Position numbers and translations under genes: made by a program. The notes below the pieces were generated by a model. That model ran no database searches. It was given only the letters and a program-made list of their open reading frames with translations, and was not told the origin of the DNA. From the NCBI RefSeq assembly GCF_023093535.1, contig NZ_CP095757.1, positions 2,108,001-2,172,000 of the forward strand: a stretch of 64,000 bases of DNA, given 5' to 3'. Of this stretch, positions 1-11,474 are shown in pieces. The DNA is from Halovivax limisalsi. GTDB taxonomy: Archaea; Halobacteriota; Halobacteria; Halobacteriales; Natrialbaceae. Within the stretch, counting starts at the first letter, position 1, and the number at the start of each line of letters is the position of its first letter.

Positions 1-897
1 CGTCGTCGCGTCGACCCGGTGATCGAGCGTCGCGACCTTCTCGTAGCCCCCGAAGAGCTCGTCGGCACCCTGGCCCAGGACGAGGCGATCGATCCCGTCC
101 GTTGCGGCGGCCGACGCGACCAGGTAGATCGCGGTGGCGATGGCGACGTCCATCGCGTTCGTCCGATCGATCGCCCGCGCGACGGTCGGGACGGCCCGCT
201 CGACGTCCTCGATCGAGAGCTCGCGCACGCGCAGATCGTCCGCGCGTCCCATCGCCGCGGCCGCGGAGCGAGCGGCCTCGACGTCGTGGCCGTCCGGAAG
301 CCCCACGACGTACAGCGGCGTCTCGCCGAACGCCGCCAGCAGCGCCGAGTCGACGCCGCCGGAGAAGGCGACCGCGGTCGATGCTGCAACCTCGGTTCCC
401 TCGCCACTTCCGTCCGCGCGAGCGGTCGATTCGAGTTCCGCGCGGCTCACTCGTTCGAGTGCGGATTCGACCCGATCGAGCGACTCGGCTATCGGTTCCG
501 GTTGCGGGAGGCGCCAATCCCCGGGTCCCTTTCGAGCGACGGCTCCGTTTCGCCCGGCGATCGTCCCGGCCGGCACCGCGACCGGTTCCTCGAGCACTGT
601 CGGTCGATGACCCCACCTCTGGGGCTCGACGGCGCCGATTCCCTTCCAGACGGGCGACCCTGGGCCGGGTGGCTCCGAGAACGATGTGGGGTCCGCCTCG
701 GCTTCGTCGACACTGTCGAGGACCCCGGCCTCGACGAACAGCGGGACGCGCCCGAGGACGTCGCGGACGAGCCGGCCGTCGTACGCGCCGGCGAAGCCGC
801 CGGTGCCGGGGAGCGGGTCGTTCGTCTCGATCGCCTCGTGTATCCGTTCAGGGGTCCCCCGGCCGGATCCGAAGCGAAGAGCGGTCGCGTCGGGCAT
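1..897 (-). CDS. Asparagine-synthase-like protein, 3' part off the window
   Basis: Partial gene; 299 codons are visible and the 3' end lies beyond base 1. A PP-loop reading SGGVDSALL near residue 178 and GQGADELFGGY near residue 270 are the ATP-binding and aspartate-adenylating signatures of the asparagine synthase domain. Residues 30-60 contain GGFAGAYDG and DVLGRVPLF, which resemble a class II glutamine amidotransferase domain, but the protein starts MPDATALRF and lacks the N-terminal catalytic Cys that AsnB needs. It may therefore use ammonia or act on another substrate (inference). The ATG directly follows the stop of the PHP gene, so the two are probably co-transcribed. Confidence 0.8.
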   Translation of the reverse strand, partial: MPDATALRFGSGRGTPERIHEAIETNDPLPGTGGFAGAYDGRLVRDVLGRVPLFVEAGVLDSVDEAEADPTSFSEPPGPGSPVWKGIGAVEPQRWGHRPTVLEEPVAVPAGTIAGRNGAVARKGPGDWRLPQPEPIAESLDRVESALERVSRAELESTARADGSGEGTEVAASTAVAFSGGVDSALLAAFGETPLYVVGLPDGHDVEAARSAAAAMGRADDLRVRELSIEDVERAVPTVARAIDRTNAMDVAIATAIYLVASAAATDGIDRLVLGQGADELFGGYEKVATLDHRVDATT

Positions 898-1581
898 TCA
901 AAAGAGTCCGGTGAGTCCGCTGACGACGCGGCGTTTGACGCCGCCGGCCGCCTGCCGGAAGCTGATGTGCCAGGGGGTGCGCTTGCCGTCGACGGTCGTC
1001 TCGCCGGCCTCGATGGCGTCGACGATGGCCTCGGCCGTCGGCTCGTCCGTGTGGACGTGCGTGACCGCCTGGCCGACCATCTCGCTGATGTGGGCGTCGC
1101 TGCCGGCGGTCATCGGCAGATCGTGCGTGCGCGCGAACCGCCTGGCCTGCCGGTTCGACCGACCCGTCAACAGTCGCGAGTTGTAGACCTCGATGGCGTC
1201 GGCCGCGGCGAGTTCCGTTCGCGTGATGCGGGCCATCACGCCGTGGCGCGACTCCTGAAAGGGATGCGGAATAACGGCGATGCCGCCGCGATCGTGGATC
1301 CGGTCGAGCGTCTCGCCGAAGGAGAGTCCGGGCGCGACCGCCTCCTCGATGCCGATCCCGAGCACGTGGCCGGCCTTGCTCGAAATTTCCATGCCGGGGA
1401 TGCCGACGAGCCCGTACGACGGGGCCAGTTCGACGGCGTCGAGGCTGGCGGCGATCTCGTCGTGATCGGTGATCGCGATGGCGTCGAGCCCGACCGCCGC
1501 GGCCTGCTCGAGGACCAGCTCGACCGGATCACGCCCGTCGTGGGACAGCGACGTGTGGGTGTGAAGTTCCACCGTCTGCAC
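898..1581 (-). CDS. PHP-domain metal-dependent phosphoesterase
   Basis: Predicted metal-dependent phosphoesterase of the PHP family, 227 residues. Metal-binding motifs are visible in order: HTH at residues 7-9, TDHDE near 39, HPF near 106 and GSDAH near 160. The substrate cannot be told from sequence. I chose the GTG at 1581 because the conserved domain begins a few residues later and a weak TATA-like CCCTTTTGAT lies about 25 bp upstream. An ATG at 1650 would add 23 residues of non-domain sequence. It sits between aconitase and the asparagine-synthase-like gene on the same strand, and its stop abuts the next start. Confidence 0.8.
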   Translation of the reverse strand: MQTVELHTHTSLSHDGRDPVELVLEQAAAVGLDAIAITDHDEIAASLDAVELAPSYGLVGIPGMEISSKAGHVLGIGIEEAVAPGLSFGETLDRIHDRGGIAVIPHPFQESRHGVMARITRTELAAADAIEVYNSRLLTGRSNRQARRFARTHDLPMTAGSDAHISEMVGQAVTHVHTDEPTAEAIVDAIEAGETTVDGKRTPWHISFRQAAGGVKRRVVSGLTGLF

Positions 1582-1692
1582 GCCCTGACGTTGCCCCCCA
1601 CCGATCAAAAGGGAATCGGTCCGGTTCGTGGGGCGTTCGGCCCCAGACACGGGAGGACGTCACGGTCCGGCCGTCCGGGAACGATCGCGTTC

Positions 1693-4428
<2,736 letters not shown>

Positions 4429-4671
4429 TGGTCGAACTAGCCGGCCTGTACATTTCAATCTGGCGAGTTTCCGCCTCTCTTCCCGCGAAACTCGCCGAAA
4501 GACCCGTCGTAGCGCCCCGTATATGACGGGATCGCTCTCGGGTCGTGCTGCCCGTCGCGGGCGGCCGATCGGCCGGCGACGAGACGGCCCGTCGCGCGTC
4601 GTCAGCGCGATCGATCGGCCGGTCACGTAGTGTCTGTATCGCCGGTCACCCGGTGTCTCGATCGGCCGTCG

Positions 4672-5097
4672 TCAGGGCGCCCGATCACCGATCGCGTGCT
4701 GGAGGTGGACGAACTCGTCGAACGACATGGCCGCCCGTCGTTCGAGTTTCTGCTGGATCTCCTTCGGATCGAGGTCGAGTTCGACAGCGGCCGCGAGCGT
4801 TTCGACGTCGAGTACCGCCGTCGACATTCCGAGCAAGAGGTGCTCGCAGGCTTCGATGCGGATCGTCTCCGGATCCGGCGCGTTCGCTTCCAGCGCCTGG
4901 AGTTCGCTCGCCGCTTCGAGCGAGAGCGACGGCGACTCGCCGTCGACAAGCGCCTCGAGGGTCGCTCGATCGAGTGGCGTCTCCGCCGCGGCGCGATCGA
5001 CGCCCACCGAGTCGACGATCGAGCCGAACGTTCGAAGATATTCCTCGCGAAGCGCCTCGGGCCGATCGGGCACCGACAGCCGTTGATCGGAGAACAT
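4672..5097 (-). CDS. DUF5791 family protein
   Basis: A 141-residue acidic, helix-rich protein that I recognise as the haloarchaeal DUF5791 family of unknown function. Landmarks are an N-terminal SVPDRPEALREEY segment, a helical LDRATLEALVDGE repeat, a central EHLLLGMSTAVLDVETLA segment and a C-terminal MSFDEFVHLQ segment. The DRATLEALVDG and LSLEAASEL pattern resembles a lambda-repressor-like helical DNA-binding fold, but that is inference. The ATG at 5097 gives MFSDQRLSV, matching the usual family start. It precedes acnA on the same strand with a 240-bp gap. Confidence 0.75.
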   Translation of the reverse strand: MFSDQRLSVPDRPEALREEYLRTFGSIVDSVGVDRAAAETPLDRATLEALVDGESPSLSLEAASELQALEANAPDPETIRIEACEHLLLGMSTAVLDVETLAAAVELDLDPKEIQQKLERRAAMSFDEFVHLQHAIGDRAP

Positions 5098-5368
5098 ACC
5101 GACGCGAAGGCGATTGGGGCTGAAAACCGTTGTTATCCGCACGCAACTGGGGCTGGCCATCGAGTCGCTGCCCACCCGCTCCGACGTTCCTTCGCCCGCT
5201 GGTGCCCAGATTCGAGCTACTATCGCCCGCCGCCGGTCGGATCAGACCGACCATCGGTTCGCCGCCGGTCCGTTTCGCCGGTCGATTGCCGTGTCCACTC
5301 GACCGCCGGCATTTGTGCGCTCGAATCCGTCGCAAGGGCTTTGAGGTCGGCGCGCACTTGCAGGGATA
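5098..5368. other. Divergent intergenic region
   Basis: This 271-bp gap lies between two genes pointing away from each other (DUF5791 leftward, GH2-like rightward) and must hold both promoters. Near the right end I see only weak A/T-containing stretches (AAGGGCTTTGAGG, then AGGGATAATG at the start codon). I see no RNA gene or repeat. Confidence 0.4.
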
Positions 5369-7213
5369 ATGACCGGTACGTGGCGCGGCGGAATCGTCGA
5401 GTCGTCGGCGGCAGGTGAGCCGCCCGCGGCTACGGAGTGGTACGAGGTGTCGGTTCCCGGTCGGGCCGAACGGTTCGCCGGGGAGTCGGCGCCGATCGTC
5501 TACGAGCGCCGGTTTCCGGACCCCCGACGTGAAGACGGCGATCGCGCGCTCTTGACGCTCCTGGACGTGCTGGGCCGCGTTCGCGTCTGGCTCAACGGCA
5601 CGCAGCTCGCGGCGGTCGATCGACCCGTCGGGCCCGTTTCCGTTCCGTTCGACCCCGAACCGGAGAACCTCCTCCGGATCGTCTGTGAGCCGAACGCGAC
5701 CGTCGAGGCCCTCGCCCAGCAGGGGACCGTCCCTGCGACCGACCTCGTCCCCGGCATCAGGGGATCCGTGACGGTTAGTCGGCGCCCGTCGACGGTGCTC
5801 ACCGGATTGTCGGTCACGCCCACCGTGACCGACGACGGCGCGACGCTCGACGTGACCGTCGACGTCGACGCGGCCGAACCGGTCGACGACGTGCTCAACT
5901 TCTCGCTGCGCCCGGACGGCTTTCGCGGCGGCGGGTCGATGGATCGAACGCCAATCGAGGCCGACGCGGGCGACCGGCTGTCGATCCGGAAGGCGATCGA
6001 GGTTCGCGATCCGTCGCTGTGGTGGCCGCGCGAACTCGGCCCCCAACACCGGTACACGCTCCGCGTCAAACTCGGCGAGCAGTCCCTCGAGCGGACGGTC
6101 GGCCTCTGCGACGTCGACCGCGACGCCGACGGCTTTCTGGTCAACGGCCGTCGCGTCGCCGCCCGCGGGCTGACGGTGCGACCCGGCGCGGCGGACGCCG
6201 ACGCCGTCGCCGCGGCCGTCGACGCGAACGCGACCGTCCTCCGGCTCCCGGCGTTTCTCGCGCCCGCGTCCTTCTACGAGGCCTGCGACGAGTCGGGCGT
6301 CCTCGTCTGGCAGGGCCTGCCCGAACCGACGCCGATCGACGCGGACCGGGCGACCGAGACGGTCCGAACCGTCGTCGATCGATTCGGGCACCACCCGAGC
6401 CTGGCGGCGCTTACGGTCGCGGATCGCGGGATGGAGGATCTGACCGCGCCGCTCGGAACCGGTACCCTGTCGAAACTCCGCCTCCGATATCGGGCGTGGC
6501 GACGGGACGCCGATCGCGGTGGAGCGGACGCCGTCGCAGCCGAGATCCCGGACGGCGTCGCGTCCGTTCCGACGATCGGCCCGCCGGGCGCCGACGCGGA
6601 TGCGCTCTCGGCCTGGCCAGGCTGGGCCTACCTCGACGCGTCGGCGGCCGAGTGGCTCCTCACGAAGTACAGCCCGCGCGGGCGCGTGCTCGCCGGGTTC
6701 GGCGCGGCCACGGACGTCGAGTCGGACGACCCGACCTTCCCCGGGGCGGCTGCGGTCGGCACCTCGCGCGATCTCCCGGATGAGGACGCGGACGGGTATC
6801 AGCGCCACGTGCTGAAGACGGTCGCGGAGGCGGCCCGGTATCGTGGCTACGGCGGCGTCGTCGCGGACACGCTCGTCGACGCCGGGAACGGCGACGCGGG
6901 AATCTGTCGCGCGGATCGATCGCGAAAATCGGCGTTCGACGCCCTTGCCGCCTCGTTCGAACCGATTCAGGCCGTCACCGTCGGCCCGCCGGCGGCCGGT
7001 GGCTCGGTTCAGTTAGCGATCTGTAACGATACCCCTGACGCGGTGGAGACGACGGTGTCCTGGACCGCAGGGGATCGATCCGGATCAGCCGGTGCGAGCG
7101 TCGATCCGCACGCGGTGACCGACGTCGAGTCGATCTCGATTCCGTCCGACGCCTCGACGCTCGAGCTCGTCGTCGAGACGGACGATCGGATCGTCAATCG
7201 GTACGACCTCTGA
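5369..7213 (+). CDS. GH2-like protein lacking catalytic glutamates
   Basis: 614 residues with the three-part plan of glycoside hydrolase family 2 (beta-galactosidase/mannosidase): an N-terminal jelly-roll-like region (about 20-140), an Ig-like region ending in DPSLWWPRELGP (about 145-245), then a barrel starting at DGFLVNGRRVAARG (about 254-267). FYEACDESGVLVWQGLPEPT (302-321) matches the GH2 barrel landmark. Where active enzymes have the acid/base Asn-Glu after the HPS motif, this protein reads HHPSLAALTVADRGMED (341-357). Where they have the nucleophile Ser-Glu-Phe/Tyr-Gly, it reads AGFGAATD (442-449). Both catalytic Glu seem absent. There is no signal peptide, so it is probably a cytoplasmic non-hydrolytic relative. 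The function is unknown. Confidence 0.65.
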   Translation: MTGTWRGGIVESSAAGEPPAATEWYEVSVPGRAERFAGESAPIVYERRFPDPRREDGDRALLTLLDVLGRVRVWLNGTQLAAVDRPVGPVSVPFDPEPENLLRIVCEPNATVEALAQQGTVPATDLVPGIRGSVTVSRRPSTVLTGLSVTPTVTDDGATLDVTVDVDAAEPVDDVLNFSLRPDGFRGGGSMDRTPIEADAGDRLSIRKAIEVRDPSLWWPRELGPQHRYTLRVKLGEQSLERTVGLCDVDRDADGFLVNGRRVAARGLTVRPGAADADAVAAAVDANATVLRLPAFLAPASFYEACDESGVLVWQGLPEPTPIDADRATETVRTVVDRFGHHPSLAALTVADRGMEDLTAPLGTGTLSKLRLRYRAWRRDADRGGADAVAAEIPDGVASVPTIGPPGADADALSAWPGWAYLDASAAEWLLTKYSPRGRVLAGFGAATDVESDDPTFPGAAAVGTSRDLPDEDADGYQRHVLKTVAEAARYRGYGGVVADTLVDAGNGDAGICRADRSRKSAFDALAASFEPIQAVTVGPPAAGGSVQLAICNDTPDAVETTVSWTAGDRSGSAGASVDPHAVTDVESISIPSDASTLELVVETDDRIVNRYDL

Positions 7214-7558
7214 TGGTCCTCACGTCGGTTCGTACCGGCCCCAGTCTCGTCTCGATCGGTCATCGAACCGCCTCCTACACGCGTTGGTTCCCGCGAACGA
7301 CCAGCTGAACGGCGCAGATCACCTGTGCGATCATTTAAACACCTCCCTGCGACACCGCGTCGGCTTCCGAGCCCCCGTCGAGGCGTGTGCTAACGGTTTT
7401 CACAGCGCTATCGACCGGTACCTTTAACTATCGGCCGACAGTATCTACCGGTACCAGAGCGTCATCGGTTTGGCGCGTATCGCTCGACGACCAATGACGG
7501 GGAATCTTGTTATCCGGGATTTCGCCCACGGTGAGCGTACGCCGTCGCCGGTGCGGGT
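7214..7558. other. Intergenic region with AT-rich patches
   Basis: This 345-bp gap lies between two rightward genes. A/T-rich patches occur at CATTTAAACACC (about 7332) and ACCTTTAACTATCGG (about 7420-7435). They are candidate promoter pieces for the coiled-coil gene but lie more than 100 bp from its start. I see no gene or RNA here. Confidence 0.4.
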
Positions 7559-8461
7559 ATGGCACAGAGGTTTGAACACATGGTAGACGAATCGAAAAAC
7601 ATCGAACTGACAGAGGACGACCTCGAAAACAAATCGAAAGGACAGCTCATCAAGAAGGCCGGTCAACTCCGGGATCGGCGAAACGAGCTGAACCAGATGG
7701 CTTCTGAACGCGCGTCCAAGCGCGACGAACTCAACTCGAAGACGCGCGAGAAGGTCGACGAGGCCCAGGAGCATCGCGAGAAACGCGACGAACTCAACGA
7801 GCAGGTCCAGGAGCACAAAGAGAAGCGAAACGAGCTTAACGCGGAGGCCAACGAACTCTTCGACAAGGTCGACCGCCTCAAATCGGACCTCGAACTCGAC
7901 GAAGGCAAGGACCTCGAAGCGCTCGAAGAGGAGATCGAGCAACTCGAGTTCAAACAGCAGACCGAGGTTCTCTCGACGGACGAGGAGCGCGAACTCATCG
8001 AGAAGATCGAGGAAAAGCGCGAGGAGTACGCCGACCGCAAGGAGAAACTCGAAGGCAGCGACGAACTCGAAGACCTCCGTGCGGAAGCGGAGGAGGTTCG
8101 CGCCGAAGCCTCGAAGCACCACCAGAAGGTGACCGAGCTGGCCGACAAGGCCCAGGAACACCACAACGAGATGATCGAGGCCTACCGCGAGGCCGACGAT
8201 ATCCGCGACGAGGCCGACGAGATGCACGAGTCCTTCGTCGAGGCCCAGGAGGCCGCCGACCGCCACCACGAGGACTTCGTGCGCGTCCAGAAGCGACTGC
8301 GCGAGATGGACAAGCAGGAAGAAGAACAGCGCAAGTCGGCGCGCGACAAGAAGAAGGAGGAGGCCAAAGAGGAAGCCGAGGAGATCTATCAGAAGTTCAA
8401 GGAAGGCGAGACCCTCGACACCGAGGACCTGATGAAGCTCCAGAAGACCGGCTTGCTGTAA
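7559..8461 (+). CDS. DUF7121-type long coiled-coil protein
   Basis: 300 residues, almost entirely charged coiled coil (Glu, Lys, Arg, Asp), from about residue 25 to 270, with no membrane segment or signal. The conserved-looking segments RFEHMVDESKNIELTEDDLE at the N-terminus and EIYQKFKEGETLDTEDLMKL at the C-terminus mark a haloarchaeal family (DUF7121) with relatives in other archaea. Internal repeats such as EHREKRDELNEQ and EHKEKRNELN are visible at about 62-90. Older annotations of this family as phosphatases have no support in the sequence. It probably dimerises; its role is unknown. Confidence 0.8.
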   Translation: MAQRFEHMVDESKNIELTEDDLENKSKGQLIKKAGQLRDRRNELNQMASERASKRDELNSKTREKVDEAQEHREKRDELNEQVQEHKEKRNELNAEANELFDKVDRLKSDLELDEGKDLEALEEEIEQLEFKQQTEVLSTDEERELIEKIEEKREEYADRKEKLEGSDELEDLRAEAEEVRAEASKHHQKVTELADKAQEHHNEMIEAYREADDIRDEADEMHESFVEAQEAADRHHEDFVRVQKRLREMDKQEEEQRKSARDKKKEEAKEEAEEIYQKFKEGETLDTEDLMKLQKTGLL

Positions 8462-8632
8462 GGCGAATAGCCACTTGTTTCACCGTATCGATCGGGCGAT
8501 CAGTCACGTCGCTGCTCGTCGCGCTGTCGATCGAGGTTGCGTGCCGTCGCGGGGGCCGTCGGTTCGGGATCGTCGGATCCGTCGCTCGTCCGCTGTGTCG
8601 TCGATACGGCGCTCGTGCGTCGGATCCGTCGA

Positions 8633-8950
8633 TCAGGTGTGGTTCAGCGATCGGACGACGACGGTCCCGTCACCGTGGACGGTGACGCCGTAGTCGTCGA
8701 CCGGAATCCAGAGGTGACCGTCCGAACGGTCGCCGGTTCGTCGGGTCGGCTCGAACAGTGAGTCGAGGCTGTCGGGGTCGACCTGGTCGTAGATTTGCGG
8801 GACGTCTTCCGGGTCGACGTCCGCAAGTCTGGCGATGCCGGTGACGATGGTCACGGCCAGCGAACAATCGCCCTCCCAGTCGTGGGTGACGGTCGTCGTC
8901 TGCGTCGGCGGGGTCGGATTGGCCGGTGCGTCGTGGTCGAGTGCGTTCAT
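8633..8950 (-). CDS. HalOD1 output-domain protein
   Basis: A 105-residue single-domain protein of the haloarchaeal HalOD1 output family, usually found as a stand-alone protein or at the C-terminus of signal-transduction proteins. The match is the order SLAVTIVTGIARLADVDPED (31-50), YDQVDPDSLDSLFEP (53-67) and a beta-rich end GVTVHGDGTVVV. The ligand or partner is unknown. ATG 8950 follows a 6-bp inverted repeat CCCGGA/TCCGGG in the 5' region. A TATA-like GGTTTTATGG sits about 60 bp upstream, with a second inverted repeat just beyond it. Confidence 0.8.
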   Translation of the reverse strand: MNALDHDAPANPTPPTQTTTVTHDWEGDCSLAVTIVTGIARLADVDPEDVPQIYDQVDPDSLDSLFEPTRRTGDRSDGHLWIPVDDYGVTVHGDGTVVVRSLNHT

Positions 8951-9439
8951 GCTATGTTTCCCTCTCCCGGATTTCCGGGGGACACGCTCGGTATGCCGAA
9001 CGCGACCATAAAACCCTGTCAGACAATTTACGGCAGATTGTCCTACAAAATAATGGGCGGTCGACTGGCCCTGACGAGGCCGCGAAGGTCGTCTCAATCG
9101 TCCGTTGGCTCCGACCGTAACGAATCGTTTACACTCAGACGAACCGATTCGTCACGCTGACGGTCAGCCAGGCGTCAGACAGTGTCTTCGTATCTGATAC
9201 GTTCACACCGGGCCCGCTCGCGTGACCGAATCCGACCGACGGTCAACTGTTCGCCAACGTGAAACGATAGCGACGGTAGGCCAGCGGCGGTGCCGACGAG
9301 TGGCGATCCGAAGACGGGTTCCACCCGGCCTACGGCCCGCCGGCGTTACTGTCTCCGGTGCCTCGGGGAGGACGCGGCATCGATCGGTGTCGCTCGACGC
9401 GACGGCGGTCGGGATAAAGGATTTTATCGGCGGGGGAGC
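8951..9439. other. 489-bp divergent intergenic region
   Basis: This region separates the leftward HalOD1 gene and the rightward DUF373 gene. It contains the inverted repeat at 9022-9042, an AT-rich stretch TACAAAATAATGG (9045-9056) and, at the right edge, GATAAA/TTTATC (9413-9428), an inverted repeat that doubles as the likely TATA region of the DUF373 gene. No convincing gene is present. Confidence 0.5.
9022..9042 (-). promoter_or_regulatory. Inverted repeat upstream of the HalOD1 promoter
   Basis: GACAAT at 9022-9027 and ATTGTC at 9037-9042 form a perfect 6-bp inverted repeat with a 9-bp spacer. It sits immediately upstream of the TATA-like element (about 9006-9015) of the leftward HalOD1 gene, where activators often bind in archaea. 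Seen in sequence; the operator role is inference. Confidence 0.35.
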
Positions 9440-10609
9440 ATGGTTCGTACAGTGACCACGCTGGTCGTCTGTCTGGATCGAAACGACGACGTCGGCCGCA
9501 AGACCGGCCTCTCCACGCCCATCGTCGGCTGGGAGGCCGTCCGCGCCCTGGTGACCGACGTCGGGCTCGCCGATCCCGAGGATTCGGGGGTCAACGCGCT
9601 CCTCGAGACCCTCCGGGTCGCCCAGCAGCTGCGCGACGAGAACGAGGAGGTCGTCGTCGCGGTCGTCTCGGGCGACCGCGAGTCGATCGTCAGTGCTGAC
9701 CGCGCGGTCGCGGCCCAGATCGACGAACTCGTCGAGAGCCGCGGCGTCGACTCCGCCGTCGTCGTCATCGACGGCGCGGACGACGAGCAACTCGTCCCGA
9801 TCGTCGAGAGTCGATTGCCCGTCGACTCCGTGGATCGCGTCGTCGTCAGACAGGCCCGCGACATCGAGTCGACGTATTACCTCCTGAAACAGTTCCTCGG
9901 CGACGAGGAACTCCGGCAGACGATCCTCGTCCCCCTGGGACTGACGCTGCTCGTGTTCCCGATCCTCTCCTCGATCTGGAGCGTCGCCGAGGGCGCCGCG
10001 GCGATCACGACCGTGATCGGACTCTTCCTCCTCTACAAGGGCTTCAACGTCGACGATCTGCTCACGGCGCTGACGATCAAGGCCAGGGAGTCCCTCTACG
10101 CGGGTCAGATCTCCGTCGTCACGTACGTCGTCGCGGGCGGACTGACCCTGGTGGGCCTCTTCGCCGGGGCGCTCGGCGTGTCGAGTCTCGGCGAGCCGTC
10201 CGGGCTGCTCGTCCGGGCCATGCAGTTCGCCTTCGAGGGCGTCCCCTGGATCGCCACGGCGGCGCTGGTCGCCAGCGCCGGTCGGCTCCTCGACGAACTG
10301 ATCCGCGACGAACCGCTCAGGCGCTCGTTTCTCAACCTGCCGTTCGTGGTGGTCAGCGTCGGTCTCGTCGTCCGCGGGTTCTCCGCGTACTTCCTCCAGC
10401 AGCAGGACGTCATCGAGCCGCTGACGGTGCCGGGCTTTTCGATCGGCGTGCTCCAGCTATCGGACTTCGCACCGTCGCCGGGCGAACGCCTCGCGGCCTA
10501 CGTCGTCGTCGCGTTCGTCCTGAGCATCGTCGGGGTCCAGCTGACCTCGTACCTGACGCCCCCGACGATCGACGATCCCGACATCCCCGAGCGAGCCGAC
10601 TCCGACTGA
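9440..10609 (+). CDS. DUF373 family membrane protein
   Basis: 389 residues. The N-terminal half (about 1-150) is soluble with an alpha/beta pattern: TTLVVCLDRNDDVGRKTG, then a VVVAVVSGDRESIVSADRAV segment. The C-terminal half has about six hydrophobic segments: two near 160-195, and the others near 225-245, 260-280, 305-325 and 352-370. This plan matches the archaeal DUF373 family (predicted integral membrane proteins), whose biochemical role is not established. ATG 9440 is preceded by GATAAAGGATTTTATCGG, a TATA-like region 12-27 bp upstream, which suggests a leaderless or near-leaderless transcript. Confidence 0.85.
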   Translation: MVRTVTTLVVCLDRNDDVGRKTGLSTPIVGWEAVRALVTDVGLADPEDSGVNALLETLRVAQQLRDENEEVVVAVVSGDRESIVSADRAVAAQIDELVESRGVDSAVVVIDGADDEQLVPIVESRLPVDSVDRVVVRQARDIESTYYLLKQFLGDEELRQTILVPLGLTLLVFPILSSIWSVAEGAAAITTVIGLFLLYKGFNVDDLLTALTIKARESLYAGQISVVTYVVAGGLTLVGLFAGALGVSSLGEPSGLLVRAMQFAFEGVPWIATAALVASAGRLLDELIRDEPLRRSFLNLPFVVVSVGLVVRGFSAYFLQQQDVIEPLTVPGFSIGVLQLSDFAPSPGERLAAYVVVAFVLSIVGVQLTSYLTPPTIDDPDIPERADSD

Positions 10610-10650
10610 CGGTCCGCGCCGGAATCGAGGCGCGGTGCGGAACGTGAGTC

Positions 10651-10660
10651 ATTTATCACC
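10651..10660 (+). promoter_or_regulatory. TATA-like element of dph6
   Basis: ATTTATCACC centred about 25 bp upstream of the ATG at 10680 fits a haloarchaeal core promoter for a leaderless transcript and supports that start over an in-frame start 45 bp upstream. Confidence 0.55.
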
Positions 10661-10679
10661 GCGGGCGTTCGTCTTCCCT

Positions 10680-11420
10680 ATGACTCGTTCACGGGGTTCC
10701 TGGATCTCGCTCTTCTCCGGTGGCAAGGACTCCTCGTACGCCCTGTATCGGGCGCTCGAACGCGGACGTTCGGTCGGTCGCCTCCTCACGGTTCATCCCG
10801 AGGGCGATTCGTACATGTATCACGTGCCCGCGACCGACCTCGCCGAACTCGCCGCCGAGAGCATCGGCATCGAGGCGGTCGCCGTCCACCCCGGCGAACT
10901 GGACGCCGACCGTGCGTCCGACGCGTCGGCCCAGGGCGATCGCGAACTCGAACCGCTCGAATCGGCGCTCGCGGCACTCGACGACGATTTGGACGGCGGA
11001 ATCGAGGGACTGATCGTCGGTGCCGTCGAGAGCGACTTTCAGCACCGCCGGATCTCGGCACTCTGTGATCGGTACGGGTGGGAGTGTTTCGCCCCGCTGT
11101 GGAACCGGCCGCCCCGGGAGCTGGCCGAGGAGATGCTCGACGCGGGCTTCGATATTCGGGTCATCCAGGTGGCCGCCGGCGGGCTCGATCGCTCCTGGCT
11201 CGGTCGCCGACTCGACCGGGCGGCACTCGCCGACCTCGAAGCTCTGTCGGACTCCCACGGCGTCCACATTCTCGGCGAGGGCGGCGAGTTCGAGACGTTC
11301 GTCGTCGACGGGCCGCACATGGACCGGGCGATTTCCCTCGAGTACACGGTCGAGTGGGAGGGGACGCGCGGTTCGATCGCGGTGACGGACGCGACGCTCG
11401 AAGCGACGCCGGAGTCGTAG
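10680..11420 (+). CDS. dph6: Diphthine-ammonia ligase
   Basis: Last step of diphthamide synthesis: ATP-dependent amidation of diphthine on translation elongation factor aEF2. 246 residues, normal for archaeal Dph6. The N-terminal PP-loop SGGKDSS (13-19) binds ATP. The family signature EGGEFETFVVDGP near residue 200-212 is present, and VGAVESDFQHRRI near 115-127 is the conserved middle block. Another diphthamide gene (dph2) lies at 27762, unlinked. The TATA-like ATTTAT about 25 bp upstream supports this start. Confidence 0.9.
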   Translation: MTRSRGSWISLFSGGKDSSYALYRALERGRSVGRLLTVHPEGDSYMYHVPATDLAELAAESIGIEAVAVHPGELDADRASDASAQGDRELEPLESALAALDDDLDGGIEGLIVGAVESDFQHRRISALCDRYGWECFAPLWNRPPRELAEEMLDAGFDIRVIQVAAGGLDRSWLGRRLDRAALADLEALSDSHGVHILGEGGEFETFVVDGPHMDRAISLEYTVEWEGTRGSIAVTDATLEATPES

Positions 11421-11474
11421 GTGCGCCGCTCGGCGGCTTTCTTCACGCGCGGTCCGGAGAAGCGCGACCGACGG

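Noticed and set aside
7445-8269. Leucine- and valine-rich leftward frame opposite the coiled-coil gene
   Set aside because: It looks like a membrane protein only because Glu/Lys codons read backwards give Leu/Phe; the sense protein has family-level conservation.
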